Position numbers and translations under genes: made by a program
Source: an uncultured Pseudomonas sp.
GTDB taxonomy: Bacteria > Pseudomonadota > Gammaproteobacteria > Pseudomonadales > Pseudomonadaceae
DNA length: 23,955 nt
Reading direction: 5' to 3'
Assembly: GCA_943914515.1 (NCBI GenBank)
Contig: CALUCI010000069.1
Location: forward strand, 1-23,955
Part shown: positions 1-8,468 of the stretch, in pieces
Layout of the letters: the number at the start of each line of letters is the position of its first letter
Position numbering within the stretch: position 1 is the first letter of the stretch
Notes under the pieces: model-generated
The model's input: the letters and a program-made list of their open reading frames with translations, nothing else
Told to the model about the DNA's origin: nothing
Database searches by the model: none

Positions 1-46
1 AAGGCTGGCAACGCCTCTCTCACAGGCCATGGTGCGTTGCAACAAA

Positions 47-72
47 TGTGGGAGCCGGTCGAAGCCGGCGAT
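47..72. repeat. REP-like palindromic element
   Basis: The stretch begins with GTGGGAGCCGG, the usual head of Pseudomonas REP sequences. It can fold with GCCGG at 54-58 pairing with CCGGC at 65-69. It runs directly into the first of two 32-bp repeats. The family assignment is from memory of pseudomonad REP consensus sequences; the pairing is seen directly. Confidence 0.6.
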
Positions 73-101
73 GCGCCGTGCGGACGGCGCTCGATCTCAA
101 G
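70..101. repeat. 32-bp direct repeat, copy 1, with internal hairpin
   Basis: This copy matches the one at 131-162 at 30 of 32 positions. It contains a 7-bp stem, GCGCCGT at 73-79 with ACGGCGC at 84-90, closing a GCGG loop. The two differences between the copies change both sides of one base pair (T79-A84 here, C140-G145 in copy 2), so the stem is kept. Between the copies is a small ATGC-ttcg-GCAT hairpin at 112-123. Confidence 0.75.
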
Positions 102-130
102 GGCGCCACAAATGCTTCGGCATGCACAGC

Positions 131-162
131 GATGCGCCGCGCGGGCGGCGCTCGATCTCAAG
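131..162. repeat. 32-bp direct repeat, copy 2, with internal hairpin
   Basis: This is the second copy of the 32-bp unit, offset 61 bp from the first. Its stem is GCGCCGC at 134-140 with GCGGCGC at 145-151, again with a GCGG loop. The paired change relative to copy 1 points to selection on the folded form. The element lies about 50 bp upstream of the first AauR-type operator. Confidence 0.75.
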
Positions 163-211
163 AACACAGAGAACCTCCCGGAGGGCCCATGCAGCGACGC
201 CCCGACCCTCA

Positions 212-225
212 TTCGGTTTTCCGAA
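212..225. promoter_or_regulatory. AauR-type operator (upstream activating site 1)
   Basis: TTCGGTTTTCCGAA is an exact match to the TTCGG-N4-CCGAA inverted repeat that I recall as the AauR-binding motif of Pseudomonas putida. It lies about 134 bp upstream of the inferred sigma-54 transcription start, a normal distance for an enhancer-binding activator. The gene for such an activator is in this window at 5592-6917. Confidence 0.85.
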
Positions 226-242
226 CACCCTCCCCTATCAGA

Positions 243-256
243 TTCGGACTACCGTA
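243..256. promoter_or_regulatory. Degenerate AauR-type operator (site 2)
   Basis: TTCGGACTACCGTA keeps the TTCGG half and three of five bases of the second half of the TTCGG-N4-CCGAA motif. It is offset 31 bp from site 1, close to three helical turns, so dimers on both sites would lie on the same DNA face. Its role as a second activator site is inferred. Confidence 0.6.
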
Positions 257-331
257 CGTCAGCCCGGTCGAAAACCCGTCACACAAACCCGCTATCCAGT
301 AAATCCGGGGCTTGATGACCGAAGTCAGAGC

Positions 332-348
332 CTGGCACGAGTCATGCT
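332..348 (+). promoter_or_regulatory. Sigma-54 (RpoN) promoter of the acidic amino acid uptake operon
   Basis: CTGGCACG-N4-ATGCT matches the sigma-54 consensus YTGGCACGR-N3-TTGCW with one mismatch. The invariant GG (334-335) and GC (346-347) dinucleotides have the obligatory 12-bp offset. Counting from the -12 element puts transcription start near 359, leaving a leader of about 92 nt before the first gene. Together with the two operators and the downstream sigma-54 activator gene, this is a strong call. Confidence 0.9.
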
Positions 349-450
349 CTACACTCAGTACCCGAATGCGCAAACGCTTTGTTGCAGTGTTCGCTGAACG
401 AAATGGCCGGCCAACGGCCTCATAAAAAAAACAACGTCGAGGAAAATTTG

Positions 451-1374
451 ATGCGTATCGTTCGTCATCTGTTGGGCGCCGCCATCGCCGCAGCCGTAAT
501 CTCTTCCCCCGTCATGGCCGAAGAGCTGACTGGCACCCTGAAGAAGATCAAGGAGTCGGGCACGGTTACGCTGGGGCATCGGGACGCCTCCATTCCGTTT
601 TCTTACATCGCCGACGCCTCGGGCAAACCGGTCGGTTACTCCCACGACATCCAACTGGCAATCGTCGAGACCCTGAAAAAGGATCTGGACCTGCCCAACC
701 TGAACGTCAAATACAACCTGGTCACCTCGCAGACCCGCATCCCGCTGGTCCAGAACGGCACCGTTGACGTCGAGTGTGGTTCCACCACCAACAACGTCGA
801 GCGCCAGCAACAGGTCGCCTTCTCGGTTGGCATCTTCGAAGTCGGCACCCGTCTGCTGACCAAGGTCAAGGACGGTCAACCCGCCTACAAGGACTTCCCG
901 GACCTGGCCGGCAAAAACGTGGTGACCACCGCCGGTACCACCTCCGAGCGCCTGCTCAAGGCCATGAACGCCGACAAGCAAATGAAGATGAACGTCATCT
1001 CGGCCAAGGACCACGGCGAGTCGTTCCAGATGCTCGAATCCGGCCGCGCCGTGGCCTTCATGATGGACGACGCCCTTCTCGCCGGCGAAATGGCCAAGGC
1101 CAAGAAGCCGACCGACTGGGTCGTGACCGGTACGCCGCAATCCTATGAAATCTACGGCTGCATGGTCCGCAAGGACGACGCACCGTTCAAGGCGGCGGTC
1201 GACAAGGCCATCATCGCGCTCTACAAGTCGGGCGAGATCAACAAGATCTACGACAAGTGGTTCCAGCAGCCGGTCCCGCCAAAAGGCCTGAACCTCGGCT
1301 TCCCGATGAGTGAAGAACTCAAGGCGCTGATCGCCAATCCCACCGATAAAGCCGCAGACGAAAAGAAGTCCTGA
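451..1374 (+). CDS. aatJ: Glutamate/aspartate ABC transporter periplasmic binding protein (AatJ/GltI)
   Basis: This is the soluble receptor that captures glutamate and aspartate (and, in pseudomonads, probably glutamine and asparagine) in the periplasm and delivers them to the permease pair encoded next. The 307-residue protein starts with a Sec signal peptide: a basic MRIVRH head, a hydrophobic core, and a likely cut after ...SSPVMA at residue 23. The mature part is a SBP_bac_3 fold; the segment GHRDASIPFSYIA is typical of GltI proteins. I chose the ATG at 451 because GAGGA (439-443) lies 7 bases upstream and the signal peptide begins there; an in-frame upstream extension from 379 lacks both. 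It is the first gene of a four-gene operon under the sigma-54 promoter, and a strong hairpin follows it. Confidence 0.95.
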   Translation: MRIVRHLLGAAIAAAVISSPVMAEELTGTLKKIKESGTVTLGHRDASIPFSYIADASGKPVGYSHDIQLAIVETLKKDLDLPNLNVKYNLVTSQTRIPLVQNGTVDVECGSTTNNVERQQQVAFSVGIFEVGTRLLTKVKDGQPAYKDFPDLAGKNVVTTAGTTSERLLKAMNADKQMKMNVISAKDHGESFQMLESGRAVAFMMDDALLAGEMAKAKKPTDWVVTGTPQSYEIYGCMVRKDDAPFKAAVDKAIIALYKSGEINKIYDKWFQQPVPPKGLNLGFPMSEELKALIANPTDKAADEKKS

Positions 1375-1401
1375 ACCCCGTCTAGTTAGTGTCTAACCTT
1401 T

Positions 1402-1429
1402 CATCCGAGGGCGCTCGCGCCCCCGGATG
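1402..1429 (+). promoter_or_regulatory. Intercistronic hairpin between binding protein and first permease gene
   Basis: CATCCG (1402-1407) pairs with CGGATG (1424-1429), and inside it GGGCG (1409-1413) pairs with CGCCC (1418-1422) around a CTCG loop, with one A-C mismatch. No T run follows, so it is probably not a simple intrinsic terminator. Such structures after binding-protein genes commonly protect the upstream mRNA or attenuate read-through, giving more receptor than permease. That role is inferred here. Confidence 0.75.
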
Positions 1430-1472
1430 CTCGAAGGTGCCCGTGAAACAACCGATCTGAGGGGAGACCCCG

Positions 1473-2219
1473 ATGAATTACAACTGGGACTGGGGCGTAT
1501 TCTTCAAGTCCACCGGCGTGGGCGACGAAACCTATCTGGACTGGTACATCACCGGTCTGGGCTGGACCATCGCCATTGCCATCGCCGCGTGGATCATCGC
1601 ATTGCTGCTGGGCTCGGTCCTCGGCGTCATGCGCACCGTACCGAACCGCGTGGTGTCCGGCATCGCCACCTGCTACGTGGAACTGTTTCGCAACGTACCG
1701 CTGCTGGTACAACTGTTCATCTGGTACTTCCTGGTCCCCGACCTGCTGCCCGAAGGCCTGCAGGAATGGTTCAAGCAAGACCTGAATCCGACCACCTCGG
1801 CACTGATCAGCGTGATCATCTGCCTGGGCCTGTTCACCGCCGCACGGGTCTGCGAACAGGTCCGCACCGGCATCCAGGCGCTGCCCCGCGGCCAGGAAGC
1901 CGCCGCCCGCGCCATGGGCTTCAGCCTGTCGCAGATCTACAGCAACGTGCTCCTGCCCCAGGCCTACCGGATCATCATTCCGCCGCTCACCTCGGAGTTC
2001 CTCAACGTCTTCAAGAACTCGTCGGTCGCCTCGCTGATCGGCCTGATGGAACTGCTCGCGCAAACCAAGCAGACCGCCGAATTCTCCGCCAACCTGTTCG
2101 AAGCCTTCACCCTCGCCACGCTGATCTACTTCACCCTGAACATGGGGCTGATGCTGCTGATGCGCCTGGTTGAGAAGAAAGTCGCGGTACCGGGCCTGAT
2201 TTCCGTGGGAGGCAAGTGA
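1473..2219 (+). CDS. aatQ: Glutamate/aspartate ABC transporter permease (AatQ/GltJ)
   Basis: This is one of two inner-membrane subunits forming the translocation channel. The 248-residue protein aligns by eye over its whole length with E. coli GltJ (246 residues in memory): the opening NYNWDWGVFF, the RTVPNRVVSG segment, YVELFRNVPLLVQLF in the early membrane region, and CLGLFTAARVCEQVR. The EAA loop that docks on the ATPase is EAAARAMGFSLSQIYSNVLLP. Several hydrophobic spans are evident. A GAGGGGA ribosome site lies 7-8 bases before the ATG. It follows the binding-protein gene after 98 bp and ends in TGATG, overlapping the start of the next permease gene by one base. Confidence 0.95.
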   Translation: MNYNWDWGVFFKSTGVGDETYLDWYITGLGWTIAIAIAAWIIALLLGSVLGVMRTVPNRVVSGIATCYVELFRNVPLLVQLFIWYFLVPDLLPEGLQEWFKQDLNPTTSALISVIICLGLFTAARVCEQVRTGIQALPRGQEAAARAMGFSLSQIYSNVLLPQAYRIIIPPLTSEFLNVFKNSSVASLIGLMELLAQTKQTAEFSANLFEAFTLATLIYFTLNMGLMLLMRLVEKKVAVPGLISVGGK

Positions 2220-2886
2220 TGGATATGGACTTCAGCGGGATCATCCCCGCACTGCCGGGCCTGTGGAACGGCATGCTCATGACCCTGCAACTGATGGTCA
2301 TGGGCATCGTCGGCGGCATCGCCCTCGGCACCATCCTGGCACTGATGCGGCTGTCCTCGAGCAAGCTGCTCTCGCGCGTCGCCGGGGCCTACGTCAACTA
2401 CTTCCGTTCGATTCCCCTGCTGCTGGTGATCACCTGGTTCTATCTGGCGGTGCCGTTCGTGCTGCGCTGGATCACCGGCGAAGACACCCCGATCGGTGCA
2501 TTCACCTCCTGCGTCGTGGCCTTCATGATGTTCGAGGCGGCGTACTTCTGCGAAATCGTCCGCGCAGGCGTGCAGTCGATCTCCAAGGGCCAGATGGGCG
2601 CGGCACAGGCGCTGGGCATGACCTACGGCCAGACCATGCGCCTGATCATCCTGCCCCAGGCCTTCCGCAAGATGACCCCGCTGCTGCTGCAGCAAAGCAT
2701 CATCCTGTTCCAGGACACCTCCCTGGTCTACACCGTCGGCCTGGTCGATTTCCTCAACTCGGCACGGGCCAGCGGCGACATCATCGGACGCTCCAACGAG
2801 TTCCTGGTCTTCGCCGGCGTCGTGTACTTCGTCATCAGCTTCTCCGCTTCCTTCCTGGTCAAGCGTCTGCAGAAAAGGATAACCGT

Positions 2887-2890
<4 letters not shown>
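2219..2890 (+). CDS. aatM: Glutamate/aspartate ABC transporter permease (AatM/GltK)
   Basis: This is the second channel subunit of the importer, 223 residues. It matches GltK in YVNYFRSIPLLLVITWFYL, FMMFEAAYFCEIVRAGVQSI and LFQDTSLVYTVGL. Its EAA-type loop is GAAQALGMTYGQTMRLIILP. I prefer the ATG at 2219 over the GTG at 2216 because GGGAGG (2207-2212) is then six bases upstream and the start overlaps the previous stop in a TGATG arrangement, indicating translational coupling. Its own stop overlaps the ATPase start by four bases (ATGA). Function within the same heteromeric transporter is secure from context. Confidence 0.95.
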
Positions 2891-3621
<731 letters not shown>

Positions 3622-3635
3622 GCAGATCAATGTCC

Positions 3636-3659
3636 GCTGTCCGGTGTTCGCCGGGCAGC
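3636..3659 (+). promoter_or_regulatory. Hairpin between transporter operon and sensor kinase gene
   Basis: GCTGTCCGG (3636-3644) pairs over nine positions, including one G-T wobble, with CCGGGCAGC (3651-3659) around a TGTTCG loop. It fills most of the 66-bp gap. No T tract follows, so a partial attenuator or RNA-processing barrier between abundant transporter mRNA and sparse regulator mRNA is more likely than a full terminator. No separate promoter for the regulators was recognised. Confidence 0.65.
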
Positions 3660-3687
3660 GGGCGCTGGTCGGCACAAGGCCACTGTG

Positions 3688-5591
3688 ATGAAATGCGACC
3701 CCACGCTCTTTCGCCCAGCCAAGCCTGCCCTTGCCGTGAAACCCCGCCTGATACGCCAGCTCATCATCCCGCCACTGATCCTCCTGCTGACGATCGGTCT
3801 CGGCGTTGCCGGCTTCATGGTCAGCGAGCACAACGGCATTCGCACCTTGAGCGACAACGGTCAGCGCCAGCTCGAGCTGCACGCGCGCACCGTCGAAAGT
3901 GAAATCAGCAAATACACCTACCTGCCCAGCCTGCTGGAGCTGGAAGACAGCGTGTCGAAGCTGCTCACCGAACCCGACGGCGAGCATCGGCAGATCGTCA
4001 ACGAATACCTTGAAGGCCTGAACCGGCGCAGCCGCAGCCGGGCAATTTTCGTCCTCGATACCAACGGTCGGGTGCAGGCCAGCAGCAACTGGCGTGATGT
4101 CGACAGCTTCCTCGGCGAAGACCTGTCCTTCCGCGCCTATTTCCAGGACGCGGTACGCGGCCAGCCAGGGCGCTTCTACGGCATCGGCAGCACCACCGGC
4201 GAACCCGGCTATTACCTGGCCCATGGTCTGGAGGAGCACGGCAAGATCATCGGCGTAGCCGTGATCAAGGTACGCCTGGAAAACCTCGAAGAACGCTGGC
4301 AACGCGCCCGCCTCGAAGCCTTCGTCACCGACGAGAACGGCATCATCATCCTTTCCAGCGATCCGGCCCGGCGCCTCAAGGCCGTGCGCCCGCTGACCGC
4401 CGAGATCAAGGAACGGCTGGCGCGCAGCCTGCAGTACTACTGGTTCTCGCTCAACGAACTGCAACCACTGGACCGCGAAAAACTCGGCGACGGTCTGGAA
4501 AAACTGACCTTCCCGGCCAATGCCCGGCTCGACGACGGCACCCGCGAAGTCGCCTACCTGGCGCAGACCCGCGGCCTCGCCGACACACCCTGGCATTTCA
4601 CCCTGCTGACGCCGCTGCAGGACCTGCGCCGCGAATCGATCATCCAGGGTGTGCTGGTCGCCGTGGCCTTCGCCCTGCTGGCGATCCTCGCGATTGCCTG
4701 GAACGAGCGGCGCAAGGTCATCGCCACGCGCCTTGCCGCCCGCGAAGCACTGGAGGAAGCCAACAACCAGCTCGAGCGCAAGATCGCCGAGCGCACCGCC
4801 GACCTGCGCGCCAGCAACGAACGCCTCAAGGCGCAGATCCGCGAGCGGCGCCAGGCCGAGCAGACCCTGCGCCATGCCCAGGACGAGCTGGTACAGGCCG
4901 GCAAGCTCGCTGCCATCGGCCAGATGTCCACCAGCATCGCCCACGAACTGAACCAGCCGCTGGCAGCGCTGCGCACCCTCTCCGGCAATACCGTGCGCTT
5001 TCTCGAGCGCGGTTCGCTGGAGATCGCCACCGCCAACCTGCTGACCATGAACGACCTGATCGACCGCATGGGCCGCATCACCGCCAGCCTGCGCTCGTTC
5101 GCCCGGCGCGGCGACGACCGTGGCCAGGCGTCGCTGGCCAAGGCCGTGGAGGCGACCCTGCAAGTGCTCAACGCGCGCATCGAAGGCTGCCACCTGAAAC
5201 TGCACAGCAACTACAGCGACCAGCGCCTGGCCATCGACCAGACACGCCTGGAGCAGATCCTCGTCAACCTGATCGGCAACGCCCTCGACGCCATGGCCAG
5301 CGTGCCGCTGCCGCAACTGTGGCTGGAAGGCGAGGCGCTGGAAGACAAGTACCGCCTGCGGGTTCGCGACAACGGCCACGGCATCGACGACGAAGCCCGC
5401 AAGCACCTGTTCGAACCGTTTTTCACCACCAAGCCGGGCGAGCACGGCCTCGGCCTTGGCCTGACCCTGTCCGCCAGCCTGGCCGCCGCCGCCGGCGGCA
5501 ACCTGGGCGTCGAGCACCCCGCCATGGGCGGTACCGCGTTCGTCCTCAGCCTGCCGCTGGTCAAAGCCCCCACTGAATCCGCCGAGTCCTT

Positions 5592-5595
<4 letters not shown>
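3688..5595 (+). CDS. aauS: Acidic amino acid sensor histidine kinase (AauS, DctB-like)
   Basis: This 635-residue inner-membrane kinase should sense extracellular acidic amino acids and phosphorylate the activator encoded next. It has two membrane helices (about 25-45 and 321-339) bounding a large periplasmic Cache-type sensor domain, then a charged helical linker (about 350-405). The dimerisation/H-box is IGQMSTSIAHELNQPL with phosphoacceptor H419; the catalytic domain has N-box N527/N531, DNGHG at 561-565 and GLGLGL at 587-592. This is DctB/NtrB-class architecture. The ATG at 3688 follows GTG at 3685; either could start, and AAGG at about 3675 is the only weak ribosome site. Its stop overlaps the regulator start (ATGA). 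Adjacency to the transporter and operators of the AauR type support the AauS name over DctB. Confidence 0.92.
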
Positions 5596-6917
<1,322 letters not shown>

Positions 6918-6941
6918 TCCCCACCAACAGCGAGAACGCAT

Positions 6942-7277
6942 GTGGACCTGATACTCAAAGCCTGCCTCGGCGCCGCCGTGGTGGTGATCCTCGCCGCACT
7001 GGCGAAGACCCGAAACTACTACATCGCCGGGTTGGTGCCGCTGTTCCCCACCTTCGCCCTGATCGCCCACTACATCGTCGGCAAGGGACGTTCACTGGAC
7101 GACCTGAAAACCACGATCCTGTTCGGCATGTGGTCGATCATTCCCTACTTCGTCTACCTCGCGGCGCTGTATGTGCTGGTCGATCGCCTGCGCCTGGAAG
7201 CCTCGCTGGCACTGGCGGCGCTGGCCTGGCTGGTGGCTGCGACGGTGCTGGTCAGTGTCTGGGTTCGCCTGCATTAA
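6942..7277 (+). CDS. glpM: Small membrane protein, GlpM family
   Basis: This 111-residue protein is almost entirely hydrophobic with about four membrane spans separated by short charged loops (AKTRNYY, GKGRSLDDLK, DRLRLE). It resembles the GlpM family, whose Pseudomonas aeruginosa member was reported to be needed for efficient alginate production; the molecular function is not known to me. The start is GTG at 6942: the overlapping ATG at 6940 runs into a stop after two codons. It begins 24 bp after the regulator gene and may be cotranscribed with it. Its stop overlaps that of the convergent hydrolase. Family assignment is from overall pattern and is moderate. Confidence 0.7.
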   Translation: MDLILKACLGAAVVVILAALAKTRNYYIAGLVPLFPTFALIAHYIVGKGRSLDDLKTTILFGMWSIIPYFVYLAALYVLVDRLRLEASLALAALAWLVAATVLVSVWVRLH

Positions 7278-8266
7278 CGCTGGGCAATATGATCAATGTC
7301 GTTGCGGTGCATCTGCAGGTAAGGCAACACCGCCGCCAGCAACGCCGCCTTGAACGGCTCCTGGAAGCGATGGGCAAGGCCGGGAATCAGCACCAACTGG
7401 CTGCCCTGGATATGCGCCGCCAGGTGCACACCGTGCATCACCGGCAGCAACGGATCGGCGGTGCCATGCACCACCAGCGTCGGCAAGCGCAGGTGGTTGA
7501 GCAGTCCGACCCGGCTCGGCTCGGCCAGAATCGCTATGATCTGACGCTTGACCCCCTCCGGATTGAAAGCCCGGTCGTACGACAGCGCCGCCTGCTGCAA
7601 CAAACCCTGACGATCATCCTGAAACCGCGGGCTGCCCAGCGCTGCGAGCAGGTCGGCCTGCTGTTCGATCGCCACTTCGCGATTCGGCGCGCTGCGCCGG
7701 GCCAGTTGCTGAATCAATGCCTGACTCGGCGCCGGCAGGCCCTGGGCGCCTGAGCTGGACATGATCAGGGTCAGACTCTCGACCCGCTGCGGCGCCATCG
7801 CCGCCATATGCTGGGCGATCATCCCGCCCATGCTCACGCCCAGTACATGAAAGCGCTTTTCACCCAGCGCCTGCATCAACTCCAGGCCATCCCCGGCCAT
7901 GTCCTCCAGGCTGTACGGCGCGCTCACCGACAAACCCAGACGGTAGCGCAGCAGCTCGAACATCAGGCTGGCGTCGGCGGGTGGCTGCTTCCACTGCGAC
8001 AGGCCGACATCGCGGTTGTCGTAGCGAACCACCCGAAAACCCTGCTTGCACAGCGCCTCGACCACCTCGTCGGGCCAGTGGATCAATTGCCCGCCCAGCC
8101 CCATCACCAGCAGTAGCGCCGGATCGGTGTCACGCCCGACACTCTGGTACGCCAGGCTGACCTGCTTCAGTTCGGCCTGCTGCACAGGCGCATGCACATC
8201 GCAGCGCGGCGCGGCGAACGACGAAGCGGCGCACACCAGCGCCAGAAAAAACAAATAAACCCGCAT
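7274..8266 (-). CDS. Secreted alpha/beta-fold hydrolase
   Basis: The 330-residue protein opens with a Sec signal peptide (MRVYLFFLALVCAASSFAA), so it should act in the periplasm or outside. The alpha/beta hydrolase triad is clear: nucleophile S145 in GVSMGG, D271 in VHGTADPLLPV, and H299 in PGLAHRF. The segment RYDNRDVGLS (81-90) is typical of RdmC-like esterases of this fold. The likely chemistry is ester hydrolysis; the substrate cannot be deduced. It is transcribed away from the large toxin-like gene and converges on the GlpM-like gene with stops sharing the palindrome TTAA (7274-7277), leaving no room for a terminator between them. Confidence 0.88.
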   Translation of the reverse strand: MRVYLFFLALVCAASSFAAPRCDVHAPVQQAELKQVSLAYQSVGRDTDPALLLVMGLGGQLIHWPDEVVEALCKQGFRVVRYDNRDVGLSQWKQPPADASLMFELLRYRLGLSVSAPYSLEDMAGDGLELMQALGEKRFHVLGVSMGGMIAQHMAAMAPQRVESLTLIMSSSGAQGLPAPSQALIQQLARRSAPNREVAIEQQADLLAALGSPRFQDDRQGLLQQAALSYDRAFNPEGVKRQIIAILAEPSRVGLLNHLRLPTLVVHGTADPLLPVMHGVHLAAHIQGSQLVLIPGLAHRFQEPFKAALLAAVLPYLQMHRNDIDHIAQR

Positions 8267-8365
8267 GGAAGAAACACCGAAAACGAAATCCCCAGTAGAG
8301 CGCGAGTGTGATGATGTTTGTGCCGTCGCGCTGCCACAAAACCGTGACAGTTTCGTGAACCCCGC

Positions 8366-8390
8366 CGGGCGGATATCTATCTACCGCCCG
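8366..8390 (+). promoter_or_regulatory. Hairpin upstream of the toxin-like gene
   Basis: CGGGCGG (8366-8372) pairs perfectly with CCGCCCG (8384-8390) around an 11-nt AT-rich loop, atatctatcta. It lies in the 202-bp divergent gap between the hydrolase and the toxin-like gene, 78 bases before the chosen start. It may be a 5'-leader structure or an operator-like palindrome. No convincing promoter was recognised in this gap. Confidence 0.5.
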
Positions 8391-8468
8391 CCTCGCCCCG
8401 ACCTGCCCTGCAATGGCCCGCCCGCAACGGCTGCCATTCGCGGCCGTGCAGTCCAACGAGGAATGCCC

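Noticed and set aside
70..162. CRISPR-like repeat array
   Set aside because: There are only two units, they carry strong internal hairpins, the intervening sequence is itself structured, and no cas gene is present.
257..331. IHF site between the operators and the sigma-54 promoter
   Set aside because: Looping would favour one, but the best matches (TATCCA near 288 and TTGAT near 312) satisfy only half of the consensus.
29..397. Short plus-strand open frames in the first 400 bases
   Set aside because: They run through REP-like repeats, the operators and the sigma-54 promoter, and the products are arginine-rich with no domain.
2263..2886. Long upstream extension of the ATPase frame
   Set aside because: It overlaps the permease gene fully, and homology with GltL starts exactly at the ATG at 2887.
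8463..8468. ATG at 8463 as start of the toxin-like gene
   Set aside because: GAGG at 8458-8461 would be one base away, too close; it is well placed for the ATG at 8469.
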